From: Pochonia chlamydosporia 170 | Lineage: Eukaryota > Ascomycota > Sordariomycetes > Hypocreales > Clavicipitaceae | Assembly (NCBI RefSeq): GCF_001653235.2 | Contig: NC_035790.1 | Coordinates: forward strand, 3,038,001-3,102,000 | Length of the DNA stretch: 64,000 bases | Direction of reading: 5' to 3' | Shown here: in pieces, positions 34,545-47,317 of the stretch | Numbering within the stretch: the stretch's first letter is position 1 | Layout of the letters: every line of letters begins with the position of its first letter | Notes under the pieces: generated by a model | The model's database searches: none | The model's input: only the letters and a program-made list of their open reading frames with translations | Told to the model about the DNA's origin: nothing | Program-made: the position numbers and the translations under genes

Positions 34545-36983
34545 TGATGATATGTGGTGATGATTATGATCTTGAGCGTGTAGAGGGTAGCGTTATGATA
34601 TTCGGTTGCTGGGCATGTTGTGAGATGGATCATTGAGCTGGGATTTAAGCTTACAGACCGCTGCTGGTGCTAGGCTTTGAGCGATTCGTCGTGAATAAGG
34701 ACATTGATATTGGCGTTTACTTGCGACTTGTAGACATGAAGCATGGTTTGCCTGGGATGGGTATAAGTTGGTCTGCTCTTCACGATGTTCACCAGTATCG
34801 TGGGAGCAAAATATCGCCCAGTTACTGTCAGAGTATGCAGTATTATAGAACTGTCAGACGGGAAACCGGTTTGGTCGTTTAAGTCTAAAGGATAAAGAAA
34901 TGTCTGTTGAGATCCCCCAAAGACTACTATCTCACTGGGATGACAAGATCCTTTACAGAGCCGCCCCTGGATCGCATTACACCGTAGAGTACGGGATTGT
35001 GCCATTTGCCATTAATATCCATATTAATATGAATAATCTGCCAAAGCGCATCTCGGCAACACTATGGAAGTGTGCCGAATATCGGCAACTTCCGACTTCA
35101 TCTCAACATGCATTGCATACAGAAAGCTTGCCTTGTCGAAACACCCCTGAATTCAGATTCGCGAGAATCTTCTTACGATGCCCTGCTGCACGCATAAACC
35201 ACTGGCACAATCCATACTCATAACCCTGGACACAAAGCAAAGCAAGGCACTGTAGCATGTAAAAGACAGATGGATCCATACGGAGTACAGTACGCCTCAA
35301 TATTAGCGGAGCCATGTGCAGGCATTTATATTGCCGGATGCCGATTGGGGACTCGGCTTGATGGAAAGAAGAAAAGAGACGACTCATCTCCGATAATGCA
35401 GTGCCGTCGCATGGTAACAGTGACAAGGAACACGGATTTCGAGCTCAATGCCTGAAGAGTACCGGCTTGTGCTGCAGCAAAAAGGAAATCCCTGTGCTGT
35501 AACATGTGTAAGTGCCGAAATACATTCGGGTGTCAGAAGAATTCAAACAAGGAAAGGTATCGCATATCGCCTTGTGTGCTGAGGCATATTGAGCTGTGTT
35601 AGTATGTACTTGGATATGTCCAAATACCTTTGACCATAAACTGTAAGTCGATTGTTTCTCTGTTCAGCTGGCTGTGCTCAATCTGATCATGCACCAGGCG
35701 TGTCTTACCTGACACCCAAAAAGCAAGCGAGCGAAAGAGGAAATCATGGGGGCTGAATTGAGCTGGGCTGTTTCCTGGAATGGTGTAGGATTGCTTCTTG
35801 TGCTACCTGTTCTGTCTAAGTCGTGAGTGAGCTGTGAGCTGAAGCTGTAGTTGCAACCCTCCAAGCCATGCTGGGAACAAAATGTGATATTGGGAGCGGC
35901 AAGGTTTGTGCGTCTCACATGTGCCGCTTATCAACAAAGCTTGTGTAAACTGGCTCTGTTTTGCAACTCTTGATAAGTCGATTCGTCGCAATGAGGCATC
36001 ACTACACTCCTCTCGGAAAGCTGAAATTGCAACTCACACCCTCTTACGGACAAGGTCTCTTTTTCAGGTGGTATCTGGTACTTATCCAGGGGACCGGCAG
36101 ACGATGTCCTTTCATGGTTTGGATACACCACCATTGAAATGTCCAGCAGCTTACGACTGGAACTCGTCATGGCACAGCATTGCTCACTAGTCCTAGCCTT
36201 GTGTTGAGCTTGGCCCCTGTCCGGGTTTCCAATTTTCCCCTCTGGCAGAAGAAACGCTATGACGCCAAGTTTCTCCCCATTGTAGCCGCATCACCTTGGT
36301 GGCTTGGCCCAAGCAACCAAGGTGGGAATAGTTTTCTGTGGACATAACTAATCACGCTGGATTTGATGTTGTGTGCCATTTTTCATTCGTCATGGTGTAT
36401 TTTAGCTTTTGCATCTCCTCCTCTGGGTCCAGTTATGGAGAGCATCTCGGCCGGTCGCTGGACACTTTTGCTGGGGAAAACCAGACCGCGTCAGTGCGAA
36501 CGCCATCCAACATATCCAGCATCCAGGATCCATTTCTTTCGATATATGGATGGATGAGGGGGGTTTTCCGGCCCGAAGTTCCCCTCTCAACAAAACGAGT
36601 CTGGACTGGCGGCAAATGGCCCCCGTCTCGATGAGGGAAATACACCATGGCACTCTTCATCTTCTGCTCTTTTTCCGATCCAGTAAACTAAATTTGTCGT
36701 CTGAGACGAACTACTATCAAGATGCTGCTGGGGTGACATGCCAATGCCGGAGGCGACTTGTTGCTTGATACCCTGGCCGACCCCTTGCAGGTGGCGCCTC
36801 GTCGTTGTTTGGACTTCTGGTGAATGCAATGCAGGCCGGGAGACCTTGCACCGGTTTTGCGGGTTTTTGGTCCCCGTACATACGTCGTCTTGTTGGCAAG
36901 CCCATGCCCAAGTTGCTACGAGAGGAACCTGAGAAGAACCAGTCGTATGCCTGAGCTCAAGTGTTTGGCGAGCCCAGCCCGTC

Positions 36984-37005
36984 CCTGTTCCTGTTCCTGT
37001 TCCTG
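36984..37005. repeat. hexanucleotide repeat cctgtt, about 3.7 copies
   Basis: Exact short tandem repeat in the gene-free region. No function is implied. Confidence 0.85.
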
Positions 37006-40000
37006 CATCTGCTGGACCCGTGTTTAGCTTGGAGCCACGTCGTATTACTTTCTTGCCAGGACCGCCTGAATCCACCGCCTTTTGGAAAAGTCCGTTTGAA
37101 TCCGTCGATTCCTCTCTGCATGCCCCTGATCGGTGCAGCGGGTAGCCCGCTTCGCTGCTCCGTCTCGAGAGAACAAATGTACCCAACAGCGGGGGTAAAT
37201 TTCAAGATACGATGCGGGAAGCAAGGTCGTTTGTTCTACTGCATGTGCCTATTGAGCCAGCCTGCAGGTGATCCGTATAATGTGGGCGTGGGTTGCAGTT
37301 GGTCGTGCATTCACTCTTTCCCAAGTTTTAACGTTCCCTCAATCAACGTGGCATCGTGACGGTGGCGATGATGGCGAGATGAGCCAGTGATTAGTTGGCT
37401 GTTTGTTGGTCCGGGTATGTCACAATTATTGAACTGCTCTGTAAAGTTTTTCCATCCCCTTTGGTTCGGTGCAATTTATCTTGCATTGTATACCCCGTGG
37501 GCAGGCGGCGGGTAGTATGAGGATTCACCTCCAAAAGGGTTTTCATCAGGAATGGCCATATGCGATGTTGCATGCCGCCGTGCAACTCCGGTCTGAGAAC
37601 AATCCCGGACACATGAGCAACACGCGAGCGGAAGTGTATGCAAACCCATGAGCATCAAATGCATGCCACCCTGGCGTATGGACTCCCACTACCCCGTGCG
37701 CGGTCAAAGGTATTTAAGCATAGCCAAGTATACACTAATACAACTCAATATGCCTCAACACACAAGGCGATATGCGATACCTTTCCTTGTTCGAATACTT
37801 CTGACCCCCCACTGTAGGTACACAGTCTCACATGCCACGCTGCCTTGGGCAAAAATGTGTTTGGTGTCCCCTTGCATGATGTCTGTGACTGTGAAACTTG
37901 TCGACGAACAGTGTCTCTACTGATTGACTAACCGAGGGGCTGATTAGCCTGAATATCGTGCTCATCTCTGGAGGACTCGCTATACAATGCGCATTGCAAG
38001 TACCGGTAGATATCGCCTTAAAAAGCCTTATCAATGACGTCGAGGCCGTCCACGAGACCAGTCAAAGGCATCTCGCAAGCACATGCTGGTTCTGGTGTTG
38101 TTCTCAACATCAACCAAGAGCTGGATAAAACATGGGTATGCCTGTTTGAGACCAAGACCACAGCCCAACTTTCTCACCCCACTGGGAGGCGCCACCAGGG
38201 ACCATTTCGACAAGGATAACACAAGTGGTGGATGGATTTTAAGCGGTGTCCGAGGATTTGCGTCCATCCTCTTCGGACGGGTGGCCGTGGAATGGCTGGA
38301 GGACCGCAACTGCCCCATTGGCAGAGGCAGTATTAGTTCACAGCAAGCATCTCGGCTGTCAGTGGTGGCAACTGACATTTGGGCCATCCTGATGAGTTGT
38401 TCAATGGCTTTTGGGTTGTCAGCGGCGGTGAGTGGATTTGGTGGCTTTTTAGTTGATTTTCGTTTGGTTCTCTCAACTTCCATGACTGCTTGGTTGTGTC
38501 TGGATAAGGAAAACCCAAGGCACAAGCTACTGAGCCAGAGCAAGCCCCCCATGGAGCCACTTTAGATCCGTGTTTGCTGCTCAATTGCTCCTGGTGCTGG
38601 TGGGGGGGTGCGGTGGTGGAGGGACACCAGGATCGACGGGTTCCAAGTTGGCCATGGCGGAGCATTCTTGATGGCTTTGGATAAAAGTTCTGTGTCAGAA
38701 CTGGACTAAACAGAGGCGGTAGGCCTGCATGAGGTCCTACGAAGCGCACCCTCGCGCTTGCTCCAGGGGTTCTGGTTCTGACGTGGGGTTTCGATGGAGA
38801 TGTGATGGAGTCTGGTGCTGGCCGGGGAGAGAGGTCTCTGGTCTTCAGAGTTGTCATAAATGTGACCAAAGTAAGCTTGACGGGGAACCATTGACGCCTT
38901 GAGCCAGCTTGTGACGCTGCTGAACACCCAAACCAAACCAAGCCAAGCCAATGTGCAAGATGGGCAAGACGGGCAAGACATCCCAGTCTCTCAATCCACA
39001 GGCTTACATGGTTGGCCAGAGACGAGACACCATGGATGCCGATCTGTACCTTGCAAAGAGATCCCAGGGTCCGTCTTGGTCCCCTTTAGGCATTTGGGGG
39101 TGTCCCGTTGTTGGTCTCGTTGTCTGTGGCCAGGCTCTGGGGGAGACCCAGACAGTCGACGCGGTCGTGAAGTGACAGCAGACAGGTCAATGGCATTCGT
39201 CGTTCATCAATGCTGACGGAGTAACGCTCCGTCCGTCAGCCCAGTTGGAGCTGCTTGGCAGAGAAGACCAGAGTAAGGTAAGTTCCCGTAGGCTTTGACC
39301 ATCCGATCTGTGTCTTTTCTGGGTGCTGAGCCGAATGTACGGAGTAGAGTTGCGGCAAAATTCCTGCACCAATCTGCCCAGTCCCATTAGCTTTGTGTGT
39401 GTGTCTCCAGACCTCTCTCCTTCAAACCCAATTCTGTCTTCCCCATGAGCTGGACGGCTTCGCGTCGCCTTTTATTTCCTTCTTTTGCCCAGAGCAGAGC
39501 TCATTTGAGTCGGATCGGGTGTACCTGAGAGACCAAAAAGGATTTTTAAAATTCGACCGTGTGATTTGTCGGTTTTCCTTTTTTCTTGCAAATCGCAGGT
39601 GTTGTGCCTGTGCGTCCATGCGAACTGGTCGATTGCTGCGAGTGGATTGATTTTTTGGCGTTTGTTCGACATATGTCAAGTCAGTCAGTCAGTCCGTCAG
39701 CCAAAACCGGCGACTTCTCAAACGTGGAAGCTGACTCTTGCCCACGCGTGAACAAAAGGCATTTGATTGACCCGAGTTTACACACAGAGCCAAACAGTAC
39801 AATACGGTGAGGTGCAGATTTCCTGTGTGGTTTATTACGTCGCCAGCCTGGGTCTGTCGTCTGTCTTTTTCCTATTCCTACTTGAGAATTGCGCCGTCCC
39901 AAACTTCGGCCCCGACATCTGGACGATCGCAAAAGAGGGTCCCAACTTGCTTGGGTCGGTCATCTCTCCCCCCCCCTCTCCCCCAAAAGACGAAACTACT

Positions 40001-40077
40001 CCATTATCTACCTACTACCATTTATTTTCGGTGCTTCTAATCTTACTGCCTGGACCATCGTCCATTGTCGGTGTTCG

Positions 40078-40099
40078 TTTTTTTTTTTTTTTTTTTTTT
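40078..40099. repeat. 22-nt T homopolymer
   Basis: Unbroken T run about 780 bp upstream of the DENN start. Such tracts exclude nucleosomes in yeasts and may mark a promoter; the exact length is also prone to sequencing error. Confidence 0.85.
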
Positions 40100-40381
40100 A
40101 ATTATCACTCGTTACTGCTGTGCTGCTGTTCACGCAGCGCACCGCGGCCCGACGGACTGAACCTCCAAACGAACGACGGTGATCTGATCTCAAGCGAACA
40201 CGAGCAGCAAGGTCCAAGGACAGGTTTTGGAGAAAACTTGGGCTCCAGTTGGTACGTGCATTTGGTGCCTGGCCTGGCGTCTTCGAAATGCGTCTTGGCA
40301 TTCTGCTTGCTTCTTGAACCGTTGAACTCTTGACGAGAACAAGCCCGGACACAAAAAAAAAATCCCACGACCATTTGACAC

Positions 40382-40532
40382 TTTGACACATCCAGACCAC
40401 GTTCAAACCACATCCAACCGCATCCAAACCACATCCAAACCACAATCACCACAATCACCACAGTCACCACCACAACCACACCCAGATACAGACGTGGACG
40501 CAGACACTGACACCACCACCACACACACTTGT
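40382..40532. repeat. CCA-rich imperfect repeat tract
   Basis: About 150 bp of degenerate ccacatccaa and caccacaat units with almost no G on the + strand. It lies shortly upstream of the DENN coding start and probably falls in its leader or promoter. Confidence 0.7.
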
Positions 40533-40879
40533 CCTGGACCTTGTCCCTGACCCTCACCCTCCATCCAAGAACCCTTGTCCTTCCTGTATGGCGCAACTGG
40601 GTCAGCCACTTTTTTGCATCCAGGACCAAGTCACTCTAACCAGTGTTCCAGAATCATCAGTTATATGCTCCAACTCCTCCCGAAAAAGGGCCACCGACAT
40701 CTTGCGAAGCTGCACTGTAGCTGTACCTGAGTTCTGGGAAGAGCCTGAGTCCACTTCAGTTCACTGGCGGCACGTCCGCCTACCAGGACGATTGTTCGTT
40801 GTGTTGCTGAGACAGAGAGATCCCACAAGTGTCCCTCGTGACGACTCTGCTCGACAATATCGGGCAGCACTGATATGTC

Positions 40880-43800
40880 ATGGAGAGCTCCTCGACTCCC
40901 CTTGCAGATTACTTCTGGATCGCAGGTGTAGAATCGATATCGTACGATGATCCTCTTCCCACAAACGGCCTTAGCAACAATAACCTCCCCGTCGAATCGA
41001 CCATTGCCGAAGATGGAGAGCCTGACGATGGCACCGCCAATGGTTACAAACCGACGACCGCACGCCACTCGCGCCAAAATTCTGCCAATCGACTTTCCAA
41101 GATTTCTATCGACGGCCGATTTTCTATGAGCAGCACCTTCGATGAGCTTGATGGAAACACTCATAGTAATAGGAGCAGTGCTACAATCAAGCCTGTAAAG
41201 CCTGCTGGTCCCAACGGCAATTCCTCTGCTACTAATGGAGCCTCTACTCCTGAACCTCAAAATCAGGGTCCGGCCCCTGGTCTCGGCCTCATGGGCATGC
41301 CTGATTTCGACTTTGACAAGGCGCTTTTGAAATTTGCCGCAGAACGCGAAAACTTTCTGGAAGACTTGTCGTTTACTGCCGGAGCTAAACTTCAATCAAG
41401 ACCGCCAATGGTGAACCCTCGAGCCGAAAGAATTCGCGCCGAGGAGGGGGTACCTAGCGGGAGGATGAGCCCGTTGAAGAGTCTCAAAGGCAGCATTCGA
41501 CGCAAGATCAGCTTTAGGGAGATGAATAGCGTGCGCAAAGGACCTACTCTTGGCAGACAAGGAGCTTCTAGCAGAGCCTGTAAGACAAATCCCCAGACGT
41601 CTCTATTCCTCTCATCTCTCGCCACTCTCATACACACCCTGGTGCTTTGGTTCCGTATCAGCGCCACTTAGCTAACACATCAATCGCAGCCTCTGTTCGC
41701 ACCACAAGACGATTGAGTAATTACAACTCCGTCATACCTCCACCAGAGCCCTTAAATACGGATCCGCACATGCACCCTCTCAAAAGACGTTTCGAGCCCG
41801 TGTTATTAGATCGATACCCGCCGAAAAGTGCAACAGACGAGCTTGCCAAACGTGGAAAGTTCCCGGATTATGTGCCCATGTTTGCCTTTCCCAACGATAT
41901 TCAAATTGTATCCTCCGATGATCGGCCCCGGTCGACCTGGCATGGCTTTACAATGACAGGACAAGATAATGCCAAGCTGTACGGCATCACCATAATTGTC
42001 TGGACAGCTCTGACGGCAGACAGAGCAGAGGAAGTGGAAATGAGGTGCGAGCAGTGGCGGCAAGACCACATGTCCAACGAAGAGAGAGAACTGGCTGCAA
42101 GCCTGGGGGTTCGGTTGGCAGGCGAACGTTCACACCTGTCACAGCTTCTATCCAAGCTCCCGACGATACCATCCGGGTCTCCAGCTCGAGATAGACTCGA
42201 AGATGAGATTAGCACGGTGGAAGAGAAGATTGCTTTGATGACAGATATGCTACGGCCGTTGCGGCACGGCGCTGCCTCAAAGATCGAGGGTCTCACCGCG
42301 GGCGAGAGTGGTTTATGGATTCCACGAGCATATGGTGTTCTGGGCAGAGATGCCGCGTGTATGGGATTCTGGAAAGAGTGGCTCAGGGCGATCATTGTTC
42401 CCATGACGGATGGGGGTGTGCTCCGAGTCCCGCCCAGCTCACCCAAAGTCGGACGATGGCAACCATTGGAGCGTTATGTGGTGAATATGTGTACTGAAGC
42501 ATTCAGTCCCTTGGGATCGAAAACGCAGGTGGAGCTTGGTGTTAGAGAACTGCGACTCTACGCACGCAAAGAGGGAGCCAACGAGCTTCCTGGATCCCGG
42601 ACGATTGACCTCTACGCCCTGTTTCGGAGTCTCTCTCTCGAAAACGTCGTTGCCCTGTTCGAGTACGCCATGTCCGAATCTCGAATCATCTTTTTATCCT
42701 CTCACACGAGCATGTTGCACTTGGCCTGCCATGCTCTAGCAAATCTCCTTTATCCTCTCAAGTGGGCTAGCATCTTTATCCCTGTGCTTCCAGCTAGACT
42801 CATCTCTGCCCTTGAAGCGCCCTGCCCTTATATTGTTGGCGTTGAACGCCGGTATGAACGGATCGACCTGCCAGATGACGACTATGTCCTTGTTGATCTG
42901 GATAAGGATACGATTGACGCCACGTCACAGCCTCATCGTCTGCCCAGACAACATCGACGAAAGTTGATGTCTCTTCTGCAGGTTGCCGCCCCCCACACAC
43001 TTCGATTTGGTGTCACCACCGGCCCTCCGCCATATGCCATTGAATCCTTCCCTTACGACTCCTTCTCATCAGAGAATGGCTCAGTCTTTACATCTACAGC
43101 GGAAGAAACGACCCTGGGCAAGTGGGTATCGCAAAGCTCGACGAGCTTCGCAGACCGCAATCCTCCTGATCAAGTTCACCCGCCAGTGTTCAACGCGTTC
43201 ACCGTCTCTTCTGTGGACAGCGGCAAGTCGGATCGACCAGGAACGAGCAAATCTTCCAAAACAAGCCCGCAATCTTCCGTATCGCCCGCATCAGCACACT
43301 TCCCACCTATGCCTACGACGCCCATCTCCCGGAGCGACTCTGGCTTTGCCTTGACTGCTACGTTGCGAGAGAAACGATCTGGTCATTTTGGAGAGGAAAA
43401 GGGCCGTCGAAGTTCTTCCTTTGGACTGGATAAGTTCCAGCCCATGCAAAAACCAAACTTGCCGTTTCTCAATGGTCACCAACAGAATGCCTCCATTTCA
43501 GGCTTCTCCGTCGTCTCCGAGTCTTCCTTTGGGGGAGGGTACGCACCATCCACGTATGCCCAGTCAACTCTCGCCGCATCGACCATCATGCCCAACATGC
43601 AAATTCAACCAGTGCACAACACGGAGACCACCGTATGGGTTGAAGGCCACTGCTTCAGTCTCAACACCAACGAATCCTCTTCCTGCTGCACCATTTGCGA
43701 CGACAAGTCAGAGGGCGATGGCTTCTACGAATGTGCCTCATGTAAAACGGTGGCTCACGGTCGATGCTTGGGTCAAGTCTCATTAGTCTGTCCAGAAGCT

Positions 43801-44515
43801 TTCCACGCCGACCGCGTGAGGGCAGCCTTTGTACGATGTCTCGCCAGTTTGCTATACACATACCGCAAGCACCTCGGCCGACCAACAAAGCAGCAAAAGT
43901 CCAACGGGCAATTATACGCCTTTGACATGGACAACTTCATCAAGAGTCTGCCATATGACCAGCAAGAATACGCCACCATGATGCGCGACACTCAAGGTAC
44001 ACACATCCATCTTCTCATACTCATTCTCACAGTCAACAGTACCACTAACAAAACCCCCCCTTCCAGCCTTCAACGAATTCATCCACAGCCGGGAAACTAC
44101 CGCAGCAACTGACCCAACCATCCGACTCTTCGACGAGATCCTCATGGCCAAAAAGGCACGCGGTCGCCCCGGCCTCTCCTCGGGCCTCTCGCGTCTTTCC
44201 ACGATCCGCCAATCCCACGGCGCATCCGCCTCTGCATTCAGTCTGGCACCTCCATCCCGCACTCCCTCCAAAGCACCTGCTTACCTCACCGACAACTCTG
44301 ACCACATCTGGCGCACCGCCTCCGTGCCCCTACCAAAGGGCAACTTCCCCGGCGAATACCGCTCCGTAATAACACGCATCCCATCACGCCTCGACCGCAC
44401 ATTGATGCGTGAACCACGTGCCATTCAGGGCGTTCCAAGGATGGAACAGCGCGGCACAAGAGCCTTTATGCGCAAACAAGTCCCCAGTATGCTGGGTACT
44501 ACTCCTCCACCATAG
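40880..44515 (+). CDS. DENN-domain Rab exchange factor with a C1-type zinc finger
   Basis: Three exons, 40880-41579, 41690-43996 and 44067-44515, give 1151 aa. The N-part is Ser-rich. The uDENN region holds RRFEPVLLDRYP, FPDYVPMFAFPNDIQIVSSD and WHGFTMTGQDNAKLYG. The central DENN follows with LYALFRSLSLENVVALFEYA, MSESRIIFLSSHTSMLHLAC and CHALANLLYPLKWASIFIPV, about residues 540-640, then the dDENN part. A C1 domain (about residues 870-920) shows paired cysteines: CCTICDDKSEGDGFYECASC, then H and C in AHGRCLG. DENN proteins activate Rab GTPases, and C1 domains bind diacylglycerol or membranes. The start is the first ATG of a frame whose N-terminus (LADYFWIAGVESISY) is conserved in fungal members. 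Which Rab is served is unknown. Confidence 0.88.
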
Positions 44516-45182
44516 ACTTATCCACAAGTGCTCTGTTCACAAAATCGTACAAATGTCGCTACGGACCTGTGCAACTCATGTCACTCGACTACAGTCATCC
44601 ATGTACATTAAATCACATTCTTGTACTGTACTTATTTTCAAATGTTACCTAAAGGCATACACTAAGGGAATGCAAAAGATGTTTGTATCCTGCCCCCAAT
44701 ACGGACAGGATTTTTAAAAGGGGGCAAAATTGGCCAACGGGGCGGGGACTTAGTAAAGGAATATACACGCACGGAGCTGGCATGCTACATTGACTCTGAA
44801 CTTTTGATTCATCGTTACCTCTTTTATTCATTGGCCAATCGCTTCTCATGTTTGTGTCTTGTCGTTGGCTCACTAATTGATGCGACCTGGAGTAAAAGAC
44901 ACTATAGGAGTATCGATCAAATTAGCACTTTTGCTTTCTTCCTGTTTAAGTAAATGTACAATTTAGCCGTCTCTACAGTGTACTACCTCATTCACACTTC
45001 TATGCTAAGCTATGCATGACCAGACCACACCTGCCAATTGTGTTGTGTTGTTGTATCAAAATTCTGTCACCTTGACGCCAATCATGTTGTTCCTGACTCC
45101 CACAGCAAATACATCATCTCTGGATCAGAGTTCATGTCCTGGTAAAAGCAAACGCCAACGCCAAAATCTGCACATCTCCTCT
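44516..45182. other. convergent 3' region of the DENN and TMCO4-like genes
   Basis: 667 bp of A/T-rich sequence between two facing stops. No gene or repeat supported. Confidence 0.5.
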
Positions 45183-47317
45183 TTATCTTCTGTACCTGCC
45201 GTTGCGAGTCGACCCGGGTGGATTTTCCGCCCTGAAGGCCTTCGTATCAAAGTCCTCCCAACCAATGTCTTTGAGGATCTGCCCGATGAGAGACGAGTAG
45301 CTTAGATGACCCTTTGGTAGCGCCTTGATGCAATGATTCTCCACCTTGCCGGCTCCTTGGATTTTCTGCAGACCAGCAATCCCGCAATGAATGTTGCATG
45401 TACGATACAAGAACCCCAGGATGTAATCCTTCTCAGAGTACACATTTACCAGTCGGCCGGATACAACGCTTTTCAGAGTTAGCCAGACCAGGCTCTGTGA
45501 TGGGACTGGCGCCCCAATCATGACTACGGAGTCAATCACGCCAAACTGGCGTCTCTCCGCCAGTATCATTAAGCAAGCATACAATGCTCGAGCACCAAGG
45601 CTGTATCCGATCAAGGACACCGGCCGCTCGCCTTGAAACTTGTGTCGTATGAGAGCGTCGGCCAGTACAGCGCCTGCCTTCTCTGCTCGAACCATGCCCA
45701 CACTCCAAGCGTTGTCCACGATTTTACTGACCCGTAGGAGTGGCTCTGGCCAGGTAGACTCTATCAGGGTTTTGAAAACTGCGAGCCATTTTAGCATGCG
45801 CTGCAAGGATTGCAAAACGTAAGGAGGAGACTTACTGGTTTTGGACTCGATTTCTCGTTTAGTGCTTCCCCAAGCTGTACTCTTGATGACCGTCTCGAGC
45901 GAGCTTCCAAGGTTGGTCAGCGCAACGTCTTCCCAACGCATGGCAAATACTTCTGGCTGGTTCTTGAGAAACCGCCAGGGCTTGACAGTATCTTCAGAGT
46001 CTATAAGGAATCCGCTAATTGCTACCAGAACGCGGAGCCTGCGATCCCAAACAGGTGATTCTCTGGCATCGGTGTAGTCGTACTTGGCGCCGTTGCCTAG
46101 CCGAACAAAAGCAAAATCTTGTAGTTCTCTGGTAAACACCTCCAACATCTTACTCATTGGTCTGGTAGGATTCATTCCGAAAAGAGACCCCATCAAAATT
46201 CCATTCTCGGCCATGATGCCCAAAAGACCCCCGGCGGCAATGGCCGTCAAGCCTAATCCACCTTGTAAGGTACCTACGCCGACGTTTCTCAAAGCTGCGG
46301 CAAGATTGTTCGGACAAGATGTGCCAGTTCCACTGCTTAGTCCCAATTTCCATTTTCTAGGTGCTTTTGTTTCATCGGGTTTGGTGGCATCGTCTTCTGG
46401 AGGCACGTCTAGAGCTGCTCTTGCCAGCCCTCGAGCCAGCCTAGTCTCATCGTCTTGGTAGATTGCAAAAGGTAAATTGAGAGAAGAAGCAAGTTTGACC
46501 AGGAGAAGTCGAGAATTTGCATTATAATCTTGCAACGATAAAAGGATCAATAGAGCAATATGTAAGAGGAGCTTTCGTCTACCTTCAGAAAGAGCCCATA
46601 GCGGGTTTGGAAGAGGAGGGTGTCTTGTAACTAACTCGGGATCTACGTGATCTGACGGGGTCCGAAGTGGACCTTGTCTTGTTAGTTTATACAACAATAG
46701 AACATAGAGCAGTTGATGCAGATATAATTAGACGACATACCCGCGGCAAGTGTCAAAGCACCCGACCCTCCTCTTCCGCCACGACCACCTCGAGAAGCAC
46801 GGTACCCTCCGCGAGCACTGCGACCTCGACCACGATAACCGGGGCCACCAGCAGCTCCATCGTTGACATTGATCTCTTTGAGTCTCTGTAAGACGTTGCC
46901 CTGCCATTTCTTGAAAAAGGCAAGCGCTTCCTTCTTGAGTTCCGGAAGTTGCGAAACCCGTTCTGCCTTCTCTTGCTGTTCGATGGCCGGTTGAGCCTTG
47001 TCGTGCGTCACTGACGACTCCTCCTGGGAATTTCTATACGGGGAATTCGGCGTGGTCATGTTCTCTTTGTTGTCGCTGTTGTCGTCGTCGCCGTTTTGCT
47101 GTAGAGGAAGTGAGAGCCAATGCCGCTGTTCGTACTCTCCACAAACCGGACGGACGGGAGGAGTATCGAATATGTTGCTCACATCCTTGAGCATTCTCTC
47201 GGTAATTGCAGAAACAAGAGTAAGAAAGTCATTTTTCTCGGCAAGGGAAAGAATTCCGGTGAGGTCAACAGGTCGACGGGCTATTTGGTGTCCGCTTCCC
47301 CGAGATCCACGGCCCAT
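45183..47317 (-). CDS. TMCO4-like DUF726 membrane hydrolase with an N-terminal RG-rich segment
   Basis: Two exons, 47317-46741 and 46672-45183, encode 688 aa; read separately they would look like two genes. Exon 1 encodes MGRGSRGSGHQIARRPVDLT, a helical stretch (LTGILSLAEKNDFLTLVSAI) and an RG-rich run (GYRGRGRSARGGYRASRGGR). The join reads ALTLAAG-PLRTPSDHVDPE. Exon 2 has hydrophobic helices (LLLHIALLILLSL; GGLGLTAIAAGGLLG) and an alpha/beta-hydrolase nucleophile elbow, GYSLGAR, inside SLIGYSLGARALYACLMILA. DUF726 proteins are fungal and animal membrane proteins of unknown substrate. The ATG at 47317 replaces a non-ATG upstream frame. A GTAAGT inside exon 2 (near 45835) is ignored, since splicing there would break the frame. 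Confidence 0.82.

Larger units (their letters stand above)
34545..40879. other. 6.3 kb region with no supported gene, upstream of the DENN gene
   Basis: No frame here shows a known domain or a consistent splice structure. The longest frames (38031-38552 minus, 38083-38565 plus, 36587-37186 minus) overlap each other or look random. Simple repeats occur: a hexamer at 36984-37005, (AGTC)4 at 39679-39694, a 22-nt T run at 40078-40099, and a CCA-rich tract at about 40382-40532. The right end probably holds the promoter and a long 5' leader of the DENN gene. Non-coding transcripts cannot be excluded. Confidence 0.5.

Noticed and set aside
36587..37186. 199-aa minus-strand frame in the gene-free region
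   Set aside because: Composition looks random (many Gly, Arg, Ser), it contains a simple repeat and no family motif.
38031..38565. Overlapping open frames of 173 aa (minus) and 160 aa (plus)
   Set aside because: They overlap over almost their whole length, have no domain, no signal for splicing and no clear codon pattern.
40661..41395. 244-aa minus-strand frame over the DENN first exon
   Set aside because: It mirrors the real coding strand and has no protein family features.
45806..45840. 35-nt intron (gtaagt to ttgcag) inside the TMCO4-like second exon
   Set aside because: Its removal breaks the frame, and it is too short for a usual fungal intron.
46672..46741. Two separate genes at 45183-46697 and 46682-47338
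   Set aside because: Neither has its own proper start or end; the 68-nt intron joins them in frame into one DUF726 protein.
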